Assembly (NCBI GenBank): GCA_031272965.1
Contig: JAISSS010000071.1
Span: 1 to 35,416, forward strand
Direction: 5' to 3'
From: Bacteroidales bacterium
GTDB lineage: Bacteria > Bacteroidota > Bacteroidia > Bacteroidales > Prolixibacteraceae
Length of the DNA: 35,416 bases
Of this stretch, positions 25,996-35,416 are shown piece after piece. The notes under the pieces were generated by a model. The model had not been told where the DNA came from. It saw only the letters and a program-made list of their open reading frames with translations, and made no database searches. The translations under genes were made by a program, and so were the position numbers. Position 1 is the stretch's first letter. The number at the start of each line of letters is the position of its first letter.

Positions 25996-26868
25996 TTATA
26001 TTTTTATATTTTCAAAACCTTTCCCGTAAACGCCCATTACGCTGCCCATCGAGATGAAAGCGTCCGGGTCCAATTCCTTGATTTTGCGGAATATCATACC
26101 CGTTTCCCGCTTCCTGACTACGGTCATCACCACTTTCACATCTTCCTTGGTGTACCAGCCTTTCCCGTCGAGCACGGTGGCGCCGCGTCCGAGACCATGA
26201 TTGATAAAGTCGGCAATCTCGCCATAGCTCTTTGAGAATATGAAAATCTGGGCAGAAGCATTGGACCCGCTCAAAAAAGCATCAATAGAGTATGATACGA
26301 CCCACATGGTAACGTAACTATATACTAATTTGGGTATCGAATGTAGCACAAACCAGCTTGAGGCGATGATAATGACGTCGCAGCTGAGAATAATACGTCC
26401 GGGACTGATGTTCCTGTATTTGGTAATAATCATGGCGATGATGTCGGTGCCGCCGGTACTGCCGCCACGCAAGAAGATGATGCCGATACCGGCGCCCCCC
26501 ATAATGCCCCCAAGTATGGCCGCCAAAAAAGTGTCGTCAATCAGCGGTTCCTTAACGATGCCAGTGGTTACGGAAAACAGCGCTGTAGCAAGCCCCATAC
26601 TGAACAGCGTTTTGATGCCGAAACTGGCGCCTAACTTCTTCACAGCAATGACCACAAGCACCGAATTGATGGCAAAATAGGTAATACCGACAGGAATCTT
26701 CATGCCATAGAACAGCAATACCGACACCCCGCTGATGCCGCCTCCGGTAATCTGAGACGGAATTAGAAATAATGCCCACGACAAAACATACAAAGTCATG
26801 CCGAAAGCGATGACTAAATAATCTATAACTCCTGTCTGTATTTTAAACCGTTCCTTGTTGCTGTCCAT
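25996..26868 (-). CDS. YitT-family membrane protein (DUF161 + DUF2179)
   Basis: A 290-residue protein from the ATG at 26868; a TTG two codons upstream is less likely. It has about five or six transmembrane helices with the family's ITGGGISGVSVLL and GGSTGGTDIIA glycine motifs. A soluble C-terminal DUF2179 domain runs from about residue 200 and ends with DPDAFISMGSVMGVYGKGF. The biochemical function of YitT proteins is not established. It is probably cotranscribed with the downstream M23 gene, a pairing that hints at an envelope role (inference). Confidence 0.87.
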   Translation of the reverse strand: MDSNKERFKIQTGVIDYLVIAFGMTLYVLSWALFLIPSQITGGGISGVSVLLFYGMKIPVGITYFAINSVLVVIAVKKLGASFGIKTLFSMGLATALFSVTTGIVKEPLIDDTFLAAILGGIMGGAGIGIIFLRGGSTGGTDIIAMIITKYRNISPGRIILSCDVIIIASSWFVLHSIPKLVYSYVTMWVVSYSIDAFLSGSNASAQIFIFSKSYGEIADFINHGLGRGATVLDGKGWYTKEDVKVVMTVVRKRETGMIFRKIKELDPDAFISMGSVMGVYGKGFENIKI

Positions 26869-27048
26869 GACCAATATAAGAATGGAATATTATTTTTCAC
26901 CCAAAACTGCTGCAAAATTCATAAAACTATGATTCGATTCGGAAAAATATCCTTACTTTTACCCCCTGAAAATGAGAATTTAATTTTTAGTTCATATTCT
27001 TACTGTTTATCTATTACTAATTTAATATTTGAGTTTTGTTTCAAAGGT

Positions 27049-27080
27049 CCCCTGTTGATGCAGAATTGCCTCAACAGGGG
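27049..27080. promoter_or_regulatory. Perfect inverted repeat, candidate enhancer-binding site for htpG
   Basis: CCCCTGTTGA (27049-27058) and TCAACAGGGG (27071-27080) are exact reverse complements with 12 bases between. Half-site starts are 22 bases apart, about two helical turns, and the centre is about 133 bases before the predicted sigma-54 start. Both flanking genes point away, so a terminator is unlikely. Confidence 0.5.
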
Positions 27081-27171
27081 CGGAAACAGAAAAAGACAAT
27101 TTGTCATTCGATAATGATGTAAAAAATTCCGGCACTTTTTTCTTCTGCCATCTTGTCAGTACCATACCCTG

Positions 27172-27187
27172 TGGCACAACCTTTGCT
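27172..27187 (+). promoter_or_regulatory. Sigma-54 (-24/-12) promoter upstream of htpG
   Basis: TGGCAC at 27172-27177 and TTGCT at 27183-27187 match the consensus TGGCAC-N5-TTGCW with exact spacing. The start site would be near 27198, 43 bases before the htpG ATG. A caveat is that the TTTGC half also resembles a Bacteroidota -7 element with one mismatch (AACCTTTG). Confidence 0.6.
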
Positions 27188-27240
27188 TAATGCGGAATTG
27201 CTAAAATAAATGTTCAACCAAAAAATTAAAAAATAAATAT

Positions 27241-29292
27241 ATGCAAACAGGCAAAATAGGCGTAACAAGCGACAACTTGTTCCCGATTATCAAGAAATTT
27301 CTGTATTCTGACCACGACATTTTCTTGCGCGAAATCGTGTCAAACGCGGTTGACGCCACCCAAAAACTTAAAACGCTGGCCGCGCGTGGCGAGACGGGTG
27401 TATCCGTAGAGAACGCTACCGTCCGTGTGAGCCTCAACGAGAAGAAGAAGACTATCACCGTATCGGACAGCGGTATCGGCATGACCGCTGAGGAAATCGA
27501 GAAATACATTAACCAAATCGCCTTTTCGGGCGCCAACGAGTTCCTCGAAAAATACAAGAACGACGCCAACGCCATCATAGGGCACTTCGGGCTGGGCTTC
27601 TATTCGGCCTTCATGGTCTCCAAAAAAGTGGAGATTATCAGCCGCTCTTACAAGGAAGGCGCCACCGCCGTCAAATGGTCGTGCGACGGCAGCCCTGAAT
27701 ACACCCTCGAAGAGGCAACCCGCGATACGGTGGGCACCGACATAATCATGTATATCAATGACGAATCGGCAGAGTTCCTCGCTAAACCCCGCATCAGCGA
27801 CCTGCTCAACAAGTACTGCAAATTCCTGCCGGTGCCGGTGATTTTCGGCAAAAAAACCGAGTGGAAAGACGGTAAGGAAATCGACACTGACGAGGACAAC
27901 CAAATCAACGATACTGCCCCGGCATGGACGAGAAAGCCCGCTGACCTCACCGAAGAGGACTACCACAAGTTCTACCATCAGCTGTATCCTTACGCAGAAG
28001 AACCCCTGTTCCACATACACCTCAATGTGGACTACCCGTTCAACCTCACCGGAATACTGTACTTCCCCAAAATCAAGAACACTATTGAAGTACAGAAAAA
28101 CAAAATACAGCTCTACTGTAATCAGGTGTTCGTTACCGATTCGGTGGAAGGCATCGTGCCGGAATTTCTCACGCTGCTGCACGGCGTCCTCGACTCGCCC
28201 GACATCCCGCTCAACGTGTCCCGCTCATACCTGCAAAGCGATTCTAACGTCAAGAAAATAAGTACCCATATCACCAAAAAAGTGGCCGACAGGCTGGCAC
28301 AACTCTTCAAAGACAATCGCGAAGAGTACGAGAAAAAATGGGACGACCTGAAAATATTCATCGAGTATGGCCTGCTGACCGAAGAAAAATTCGCCGAAAA
28401 AGCCGATTCTTTCTTCCTGCTGAAAAATACCGACGGAAAATATTTCACCTTCGACGAGTACGAAAAGCTCATCGGCGACACCCAGAAAGATAAGGACAAA
28501 AAGCTGGTCTATTTATATACGTCGAATGTCAACGAACAATACACATTCGTTCAGGACGCCAAAAACAGGGGCTACGACGTGCTGATAATGGACGACCCGC
28601 TATCGGCACACCTCATTAACAAGCTCGAACAGAAATATCCCGACAAGCGCTTTGCCCGCGTGGACGCCGACACCATTGATAACCTCATCCGCAAAGACGA
28701 CGCCAAAGAATCACTCAGCTTTGAAGAGCGGCAGGAGCTTAGCCCGGTGTTCCAGGCGGTATGTCCCGACAGTAAAGACGCCAACTATATTGTGGACTTT
28801 CGCGATATGGGCGAGAGCGCCCAGCCGGTCGTTATCACCCGCAACGAGTTCATGCGCCGTATGAAAGACATGAGCAAGATGCAGGGCGGCGGCGGATTCT
28901 ATGGCGATTTCCCCGAAAGCCTCAATCTCGTGGTGAACACTGCGCATCCGTTGGTGAAGAAAATACTGAACGCCCGTCAGGAACAGCTCGGCGCCGAGCT
29001 CGACCGCTTCCGCAGCGAAATTGCCGCCCTCAAGCAGGAACAGGACACCCTGAACGCTGCCCTGAAAGACAAAAAAGACGAGGACATTGCGCAGGCCGAC
29101 AAGGATAAACGCACCGACCTCGACAAAAAAGTGGCCGACATTGAGAGCCAGCGCAAATCGGCGCTCGAAGCCTTCGGCAAAGACAACAAGCTGACCAAAC
29201 AGTTGGTTGACCTGGCGCTGTTGGCCAATGGCCTTCTGAAAGGCGAAGACCTCGACAGATTCGTGCGCCGGAGCATCGATTTGATAGGCTAA
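27241..29292 (+). CDS. htpG: Molecular chaperone HtpG (bacterial Hsp90)
   Basis: HtpG is a cytoplasmic ATP-dependent chaperone dimer. The 683-residue protein has the GHKL ATPase site. Glu31 and Asn35 lie in LREIVSNAVDA, Asp76-x-Gly-x-Gly in VSDSGIGMT, and the lid motif GHFGLGFYSAF begins at 114. The middle domain has LNVSRSYLQSD with the conserved arginine. Near the C-terminus, about 575-625, is a Lys/Asp/Glu-rich coiled segment longer than in E. coli HtpG, as is usual in Bacteroidota. The ATG at 27241 is at the conserved N-terminus. The upstream region suggests sigma-54 control. Confidence 0.95.
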   Translation: MQTGKIGVTSDNLFPIIKKFLYSDHDIFLREIVSNAVDATQKLKTLAARGETGVSVENATVRVSLNEKKKTITVSDSGIGMTAEEIEKYINQIAFSGANEFLEKYKNDANAIIGHFGLGFYSAFMVSKKVEIISRSYKEGATAVKWSCDGSPEYTLEEATRDTVGTDIIMYINDESAEFLAKPRISDLLNKYCKFLPVPVIFGKKTEWKDGKEIDTDEDNQINDTAPAWTRKPADLTEEDYHKFYHQLYPYAEEPLFHIHLNVDYPFNLTGILYFPKIKNTIEVQKNKIQLYCNQVFVTDSVEGIVPEFLTLLHGVLDSPDIPLNVSRSYLQSDSNVKKISTHITKKVADRLAQLFKDNREEYEKKWDDLKIFIEYGLLTEEKFAEKADSFFLLKNTDGKYFTFDEYEKLIGDTQKDKDKKLVYLYTSNVNEQYTFVQDAKNRGYDVLIMDDPLSAHLINKLEQKYPDKRFARVDADTIDNLIRKDDAKESLSFEERQELSPVFQAVCPDSKDANYIVDFRDMGESAQPVVITRNEFMRRMKDMSKMQGGGGFYGDFPESLNLVVNTAHPLVKKILNARQEQLGAELDRFRSEIAALKQEQDTLNAALKDKKDEDIAQADKDKRTDLDKKVADIESQRKSALEAFGKDNKLTKQLVDLALLANGLLKGEDLDRFVRRSIDLIG

Positions 29293-29359
29293 GACAGCGG
29301 TCAGTTAAATAATAGTTATTTCAGTGTCGGTTTTCGGGGCCGGATAAAGGAAATATGAT

Positions 29360-29367
29360 TACTTTTG
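29360..29367 (+). promoter_or_regulatory. Bacteroidota -7 element of eno
   Basis: TACTTTTG followed by CA, 42 bases before the eno ATG. The -33 element is unclear. Confidence 0.5.
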
Positions 29368-29388
29368 CACCGCAAAACTGTGAAATAG

Positions 29389-30711
<1,323 letters not shown>

Positions 30712-30752
30712 ATTTTCATTTTACATATTAAGAAATTAATTTGAAAAGTGTG

Positions 30753-30785
30753 GCGCCGCGGGTTGTTCCCGTGGCGCTTTTTTTT
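30753..30785 (+). terminator. Rho-independent terminator of eno
   Basis: A 10-bp GC-rich stem, GCGCCGCGGG with CCCGTGGCGC (one G-T pair), loop TTGTT, then eight T. This is the clearest terminator in the window. Confidence 0.92.
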
Positions 30786-30899
30786 GCACGGATGGGAACT
30801 GTCCTTTCCTGTTTCCGCAAAAATTTGAGCATTTCTTTAAATCTTGGGCAAATTGTCGCTATTCTGTACCGTTTTGCAGCTCAATCCGGAAAAAAGCAG

Positions 30900-30907
30900 T
30901 AATTTTG
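30900..30907 (+). promoter_or_regulatory. Bacteroidota -7 element of gpmI
   Basis: TAATTTTG followed by C, 32 bases before the gpmI ATG. A TTTG at 30873-30876 is a loose -33 candidate (23 bases away). Confidence 0.45.
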
Positions 30908-30938
30908 CGGCGAATTTTATAAAGGTAACATAGAAATC

Positions 30939-32471
30939 ATGAGCATACAAAAGACACTTTTGATGATACTTGACGGATGGGGAATCGGCGATGGCTCCCA
31001 CCGCGACGTCATTGCCACCGCGCCGACGCCATTTCTTGATTCATTGATGGCAGAATATCCACACTCAAAGCTGCTCACTTCCGGCGAGAACGTCGGATTG
31101 CCGGACGGTCAGATGGGCAACTCCGAAGTGGGGCATCTCAACATCGGCGCCGGACGGGTGGTCTATCAAGACCTCGTGAAAATCAATATCGCCTGTCGCA
31201 ACAACACTATCCTTGAGAATCCCGAAATCAAACGCGCTTACAGCTATGCCCGCGACAACGGCAAGCAAGTTCACTGCCTCGGATTGGTCTCCGACGGCGG
31301 CGTACACAGCTCAATGGAACATCTGTTTAAATTGACGGAAATCGCCAAACTCTACGGCCTCAGCAAGTCTTTCGTACACTGCTTTATGGACGGGCGCGAT
31401 ACCGACCCCAAAAGTGGCGCGGGGTTCATCGCACAGCTCGAAGAGCACCTGAAAACCACCGGCGGCAAAATCGCCTCCATCGTGGGCCGCTACTACGCCA
31501 TGGACCGCGACAAGCGCTGGGAACGGGTCAAGGAAGCCTACGACCTGCTCGTGAAAGGCGTCGGACGGCCGGCCAGCAACATGGTTACTGCCATGCAGGA
31601 GGCCTATGCTGACGACCCGCGTGGCGACGAGTTCATAAAACCCATCGTCCATATAGAGAATGGCAAGCCCGTTGCCGTCATCGAAGAAGGCGACGTGGTG
31701 ATTTTCTTCAACTTCCGCAACGACCGCGCCAAAGAACTGACCATAGTTCTCACCCAGCAGGACATGCCGGAAGCCGGAATGACCACTGTCCCCAACCTGC
31801 AATATTTCTGCATGACCCCCTACGACGCGGCTTTCAAAGGCCTGCATATCCTCTTCGACAAGGACAACGTAAACAATACGCTCGGCGAATACATAGCCTC
31901 GCTCGGTCTTAAGCAGCTGCACATCGCCGAAACGGAAAAATATGCACATGTAACGTTCTTCTTCAACGGCGGCCGCGAAACGCCATTCGCAGGCGAAGAC
32001 CGCATCCTTGTGCCGTCGCCGAAAGTGGCAACTTATGACCTCAAGCCGGAAATGTCGGCCTACGAGGTGAAAGACAGACTCACCGAAGCCATCGCAACGC
32101 AGAAATATGACTTTATCGTGGTGAACTTTGCCAACGGCGATATGGTAGGACATACGGGCGTTTATGAGGCTATCTACAAGGCGGTGGAAGCGGTTGATTC
32201 GTGCGTCAAAGCCGTTGTGGAGGCCGCCCGTATCAACGACTACAGCGTCCTCATCATTGCAGACCACGGTAACGCCGACAACGCGGAGAACCCGGACGGA
32301 ACGCCGAACACTGCTCATTCGCTAAACCCCGTGCCGTGCATCTATGTGAGCGCGAATCGCAATGCGAAGCTGCACGACGGAGTTCTGGCCGATGTGGCGC
32401 CGACACTGCTCACCGAAATGGGAGTGCCCGTCCCGAAGGAAATGACAGGCAAGAACCTGATAGCCCAATAA
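30939..32471 (+). CDS. gpmI: 2,3-bisphosphoglycerate-independent phosphoglycerate mutase
   Basis: GpmI interconverts 3- and 2-phosphoglycerate with two Mn2+ ions and a phosphoserine intermediate. The 510-residue alkaline-phosphatase-fold protein has Asp12 (LDGWG) and the nucleophile Ser62 in [15 protein letters not shown]. It also has [14 protein letters not shown] in the transferase domain, and [12 protein letters not shown] and IADHGNADN as the second metal-binding set. It is full length. The DUF3109 gene follows after 9 bases, so they may be cotranscribed. Confidence 0.96.
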   Translation: MSIQKTLLMILDGWGIGDGSHRDVIATAPTPFLDSLMAEYPHSKLLTSGENVGLPDGQMGNSEVGHLNIGAGRVVYQDLVKINIACRNNTILENPEIKRAYSYARDNGKQVHCLGLVSDGGVHSSMEHLFKLTEIAKLYGLSKSFVHCFMDGRDTDPKSGAGFIAQLEEHLKTTGGKIASIVGRYYAMDRDKRWERVKEAYDLLVKGVGRPASNMVTAMQEAYADDPRGDEFIKPIVHIENGKPVAVIEEGDVVIFFNFRNDRAKELTIVLTQQDMPEAGMTTVPNLQYFCMTPYDAAFKGLHILFDKDNVNNTLGEYIASLGLKQLHIAETEKYAHVTFFFNGGRETPFAGEDRILVPSPKVATYDLKPEMSAYEVKDRLTEAIATQKYDFIVVNFANGDMVGHTGVYEAIYKAVEAVDSCVKAVVEAARINDYSVLIIADHGNADNAENPDGTPNTAHSLNPVPCIYVSANRNAKLHDGVLADVAPTLLTEMGVPVPKEMTGKNLIAQ

Positions 32472-32480
32472 CTGACAGCA

Positions 32481-33125
32481 ATGCTCAGGTGGTGGAAGCA
32501 ACGGTTCGGGAAGGCGGAAGAGCCGTTGCTGAAGCAGCCGCAATGTATTGAACAAATGTTTGAAATAGACAAGACAATAGTTAGCCGCGACCTGCTTGAG
32601 GAGCATTTTATGTGTGATTTGCGCTGCTGTAAAGGCGCCTGCTGTGTGGAGGGCGATTCCGGCGCACCGCTCACTGAGGAGGAAGCCGCATTGTTGGAAG
32701 AACTGCTGCCCGTAATAGAGCCCTACATGACCGCCGAAGGCCGCGAAGCCGTGCATCAACAAGGCGTGTCGATGCGCGACCGCGACAACGACCTCGTTAC
32801 CCCACTGGTGGCCAATCGCGAATGTGCATTCACATACACCGAAAAGCACGTGGTGAAATGCGCCATAGAAAAGGCATTCCTCGACGGGAAAATCACTTTC
32901 CGCAAGCCCGTTTCCTGTCATCTGTTCCCCGTCCGCATTACAGAATACCGCAACTTCGACGCAGTAAACTACCAGCAATTGGACATCTGCCGCAGTGGAT
33001 GCCAGCTCGGAGCGAAGAAAAAACTGCCGCTGTATCGCTTCCTGCGCGAACCGCTCATCCGCAAATATGGCGAAAAGTGGTACGCCGATTTGGAAAAGTT
33101 CGCCACTATATTGGAACAAAAGTAG
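32481..33125 (+). CDS. DUF3109 cysteine-rich protein (putative Fe-S protein)
   Basis: A 214-residue protein. Cysteines cluster in MCDLRCCKGACCVEGDSG (Cys45, 49, 50, 54, 55) and recur at Cys115, 127, 146 (VSCHLFP), 170 and 174 (ICRSGC). The pattern matches DUF3109 and resembles YkgJ-type proteins thought to bind an iron-sulfur or zinc centre. As I recall, family members usually begin near MFEIDKTIVS, so the ATG at 32556 (residue 26, giving 189 residues) may be the true start. The upstream ATG is used here because it lies 9 bases after gpmI. Function is unknown. Confidence 0.8.
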   Translation: MLRWWKQRFGKAEEPLLKQPQCIEQMFEIDKTIVSRDLLEEHFMCDLRCCKGACCVEGDSGAPLTEEEAALLEELLPVIEPYMTAEGREAVHQQGVSMRDRDNDLVTPLVANRECAFTYTEKHVVKCAIEKAFLDGKITFRKPVSCHLFPVRITEYRNFDAVNYQQLDICRSGCQLGAKKKLPLYRFLREPLIRKYGEKWYADLEKFATILEQK

Positions 33126-33269
33126 CCGAATGTATGCAGCTTAACACTCAATGTTAACTGTTGTATGCGAATCGCACAAAATATATGCGTTAAATGACTT
33201 TCGGGCTGTAAAAAACTATATCTTTACGGCCGATTTTTAACAATTTTAGAACGTTTTTGGTAGCAAAAC

Positions 33270-35162
33270 ATGAGAAAATGGCGTATTGAGGACTCCGAAG
33301 AGCTGTATAATATTACAGGATGGGGAGTTAACTATTTCTCTATCAACGAGAAAGGCAATGTGGTAGTAACCCCGCAAAAAGACGGCGTGGGCATTGACCT
33401 GAAGGAACTTGTGGACGAGCTGTTAGTGCGCGACATCACCGCGCCGATGCTGATTCGCTTCCCCGACATCCTCGACAACCGCATCGAAAAAATGGCCAAC
33501 TGCTTTAAAATCGCCTCAACAGAATATAATTATAAGGGCGAAAACTTCATCATCTACCCGATAAAGGTCAATCAGATGCAACCTGTTGTAGAAGAGATAG
33601 TTACGCATGGCGAAAAGTTCAATATCGGACTGGAAGCAGGCTCAAAACCCGAACTCCACGCTGTAATTGCCACCAATATCAACAGCGATTCGCTGATAGT
33701 ATGCAATGGCTACAAGGATGAAAGCTATGTGGAGCTGGCGTTCCTCGCCCAAAAGATGGGCCGCCGCATCTATGTGGTAGTTGAAAAGATGAACGAACTG
33801 CACCTCATCGCCCGCGTCGCCAAACGCCTGAATATCAGACCAAATATCGGTATCCGCATAAAATTGGCCAGCTCCGGCAGCGGCAAATGGGAAAGTTCGG
33901 GCGGCGACAGCAGCAAGTTCGGCCTCACCTCCAGCGAACTGCTCGAAGCGCTTGACTTTATCGAAAAGAACAACCTGAAAGACTGCATGAAGCTGATTCA
34001 TTTTCATATAGGCAGTCAGGTCAATAAAATCAGGCGCATCAAACACGCCCTGCGTGAGGCGTCGCAATTTTATGTACAACTGTGTCTTAGCGGGTTCCGC
34101 GTCGAGTTTGTGGATGTGGGCGGCGGTTTGGGCGTTGATTATGACGGCACCCGTTCGGCTAACCGCGAAAGCAGTGTCAACTACAGCATCCAGGAATACG
34201 TTAACGACGCTATCTCTACTATCGTGGACGTGTGCGACAAAAACAGCCTGCCTCATCCCAACATCATTACCGAATCGGGCCGCTCGCTCACCGCGCACCA
34301 CTCCGTACTCATCTTTGAAGTCCTCGAATCGGCCACAATGCCCTGCTTCGACGAGGACGAGACCGTGAGCGCGGACGACCATGAATCGGTGCGCGAACTA
34401 TATACAATCTGGGATACGCTTAATCAGCCCAATATGCTTGAGAGCTGGCACGACGCCCAGCAAATCCGCGAGGAGGCGCTCGACCGCTTCAGCCTCGGAC
34501 TGCTCGACCTGCGGACACGCGCCCAGGTAGAACGGCTCTTCTGGTCAATAGCCCATGAAATCCGCCAAATGGCCGCAAAAATCCGCCACGTCCCCGAAGA
34601 ACTCCACCACCTCGAAAAATTGCTGTCCGACAAATACTTCTGCAACTTCTCGCTGTTCCAGTCCCTGCCCGATTCGTGGGCTATTGACCAGATATTCCCG
34701 ATTATGCCCATCCATCGCCTCGACGAAAAACCCGACCGCCAGGCCACCCTGCAGGACATCACCTGCGATTCGGACGGAAAAATCGAGAACTTCATCTCCA
34801 CCCGCAACCTGTCATATTTCCTGCCGGTACATAAATTGCGGCCGCGAGAACCCTACTATATGGCCGTCTTTCTTGTGGGCGCCTACCAGGAAATACTCGG
34901 AGATATGCACAACCTCTTTGGCGATACTAACGCTGTCCACGTATCGGTGGGCAAAAACAGCTACACAATTGACCAGATTATCGACGGCGAAACAGTGGCC
35001 GAAGTTCTTGACTACGTGCAGTATAACCCGAAGAAGCTCGTCCGCACGGTCGAAACATGGGTTACATCGTCCGTCAAAGCCGGAAAAATATCGGCCGCCG
35101 AAGGCAAGGAATTTCTGTCGAACTATCGTTCCGGCCTGTATGGATATACGTATCTGGAATAA
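33270..35162 (+). CDS. speA: Biosynthetic arginine decarboxylase
   Basis: SpeA decarboxylates arginine to agmatine with PLP, the first step of the agmatine route to polyamines. The 630-residue protein has the PLP lysine Lys99 in IYPIKVNQ, the motif HFHIGSQVN, and the glycine loop VDVGGGLGVDYDGT. ITESGRSLTAHHSV and the C-terminal HNLFGDTNAVHV complete the family set. The insert with the helical bundle (about 375-470) is normal for SpeA. The ATG at 33270 fits the conserved start (WGVNYFSINEKGN). Only a weak promoter-like TATCTTTA is seen at 33219. No agmatine-converting genes are adjacent in the window. Confidence 0.95.
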   Translation: MRKWRIEDSEELYNITGWGVNYFSINEKGNVVVTPQKDGVGIDLKELVDELLVRDITAPMLIRFPDILDNRIEKMANCFKIASTEYNYKGENFIIYPIKVNQMQPVVEEIVTHGEKFNIGLEAGSKPELHAVIATNINSDSLIVCNGYKDESYVELAFLAQKMGRRIYVVVEKMNELHLIARVAKRLNIRPNIGIRIKLASSGSGKWESSGGDSSKFGLTSSELLEALDFIEKNNLKDCMKLIHFHIGSQVNKIRRIKHALREASQFYVQLCLSGFRVEFVDVGGGLGVDYDGTRSANRESSVNYSIQEYVNDAISTIVDVCDKNSLPHPNIITESGRSLTAHHSVLIFEVLESATMPCFDEDETVSADDHESVRELYTIWDTLNQPNMLESWHDAQQIREEALDRFSLGLLDLRTRAQVERLFWSIAHEIRQMAAKIRHVPEELHHLEKLLSDKYFCNFSLFQSLPDSWAIDQIFPIMPIHRLDEKPDRQATLQDITCDSDGKIENFISTRNLSYFLPVHKLRPREPYYMAVFLVGAYQEILGDMHNLFGDTNAVHVSVGKNSYTIDQIIDGETVAEVLDYVQYNPKKLVRTVETWVTSSVKAGKISAAEGKEFLSNYRSGLYGYTYLE

Positions 35163-35185
35163 CCTGTTGGCATAGCAGAGACGCA

Positions 35186-35215
35186 CGGCCATGTGCCGCC
35201 ACATTCGGAAGGCCG
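35186..35215 (+). terminator. Stem-loop after speA
   Basis: Outer arms CGGCC/GGCCG enclose ATGTG/CACAT. It lies 24 bases after the stop and is followed by a short pyrimidine stretch. Weak terminator candidate. Confidence 0.35.
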
Positions 35216-35232
35216 CTTCTCCTGTCACCCTC

Positions 35233-35254
35233 ATTGCGGGTTTGACCCCGCAAT
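35233..35254. repeat. Short REP-like palindrome
   Basis: Arms ATTGCGGG and CCCGCAAT with a TTTGAC loop, a perfect 8-bp stem. Motifs of this general shape recur between genes in many bacterial genomes. Only one copy is seen in this window. Confidence 0.45.
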
Positions 35255-35357
35255 CCCCTGATATTCGTCTGAACTGTGATTTTCATAAGATTTTTATGAT
35301 TAACCCAGATTCCGCATTAGACATTTTCAAATCATTGATATACAGCAAATAAACCTG

Positions 35358-35412
35358 ATTTTTTTCTAACGCTACGCATTAGAAAAAAAATGAGTTAAGG
35401 CACTATAACTCA
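35358..35412. repeat. Two adjacent inverted repeats at the window end
   Basis: The first pair is TTTTTTCTAA (35360-35369) with TTAGAAAAAA (35379-35388). The second is TGAGTTA (35391-35397) with TAACTCA (35406-35412). A 9-base direct repeat, CGCATTAGA, occurs at 35313-35321 and 35375-35383. This may be the flank or terminal repeat of an element, or regulatory DNA of a gene, beyond the window. Confidence 0.4.
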
Positions 35413-35416
35413 ATGA

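Larger units (their letters stand above)
26869..27240. other. Divergent intergenic region between yitT-like gene and htpG
   Basis: A 372-bp region. It holds AT-rich sequence next to the YitT gene, a perfect 10-bp inverted repeat at 27049-27080, a sigma-54-like promoter at 27172-27187, and an AT-rich htpG leader. A 61-codon plus-strand frame (26929-27114) crosses the dyad and has no protein-like features, so it is not called. Confidence 0.65.

Noticed and set aside
26929..27114. Small plus-strand frame upstream of htpG
   Set aside because: It crosses the inverted repeat, starts in AT-rich DNA and its translation has no domain or signal features.
27340..28182. Minus-strand open frame of 280 codons opposite htpG
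   Set aside because: It is the shadow of a conserved Hsp90 gene, with low-complexity Val/Gly/Phe-rich translation and no recognisable domain.
31311..32318. Long minus-strand open frame (335 codons) opposite gpmI
   Set aside because: gpmI on the plus strand is unmistakable and full length; the antisense frame has no family motifs and follows from codon bias.

Overview
This 35.4 kb window looks like a chromosomal core region of a Bacteroidota bacterium, most likely an uncultured or host-associated member of the Bacteroidales. Three things point there. Many genes are preceded by the Bacteroidota-type -7 hexamer (TAnnTTTG, often followed by C), and Shine-Dalgarno signals are mostly weak or absent. 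Gene families typical of the phylum are present: DUF1080, a short DciA/DUF721 beside recF, DUF3109, an IgGFc-binding-type surface protein, YitT, and secreted TldD/PmbA relatives. There are no tRNA or rRNA genes, no CRISPR array, no phage module and no complete insertion sequence.

Layout. Positions 2-1753 hold the 3' part of a secreted IgGFc-binding-like protein. Positions 1945-5360 are a minus-strand pgi-lipB-DUF1080 group; lipB uses a TTG start and overlaps the DUF1080 gene by ATGA. Positions 5568-9298 are a tight plus-strand operon of an outer-membrane porin-like protein, phenylacetate-CoA ligase (PaaK), PnuC and a NadR-type ribosylnicotinamide kinase, closed by a good terminator. Positions 9382-12741 encode two exported TldD/PmbA-family proteins; only one keeps HExxxH. 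Then come sodB, a Gfo/Idh/MocA oxidoreductase, recF with overlapping dciA, an Rpn/PD-(D/E)XK nuclease-like gene with an in-frame 24-bp repeat, glpD, an exported C1 cysteine peptidase, a frameshifted ECF sigma factor followed by a small membrane protein, corA, a large secreted TPR protein, an M23-type protein with an altered metal motif in a pair with YitT, htpG, eno, gpmI, a DUF3109 cysteine-rich protein, and speA.

How the genes fit together. pgi, eno and gpmI supply central glycolysis and glpD feeds glycerol-3-phosphate into it. lipB supports lipoylation. PnuC plus the kinase form a take-up-and-trap route for an NAD precursor, and the porin in the same operon could be the outer-membrane entry (inference). 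recF and dciA are replication and repair functions. sodB and htpG are stress functions; htpG has an excellent match to a sigma-54 (-24/-12) promoter with a perfect 10-bp inverted repeat about 100 bp upstream, which looks like an enhancer site.

No wholly new multi-gene system is obvious. The best leads are the putative sigma-54/enhancer control of htpG, the single-base frameshift in a C-run of the ECF sigma factor, the exported TldD/TldE-like pair, and the M23 protein with HxD in place of HxH. All calls come from reading the sequence; no database search was run.
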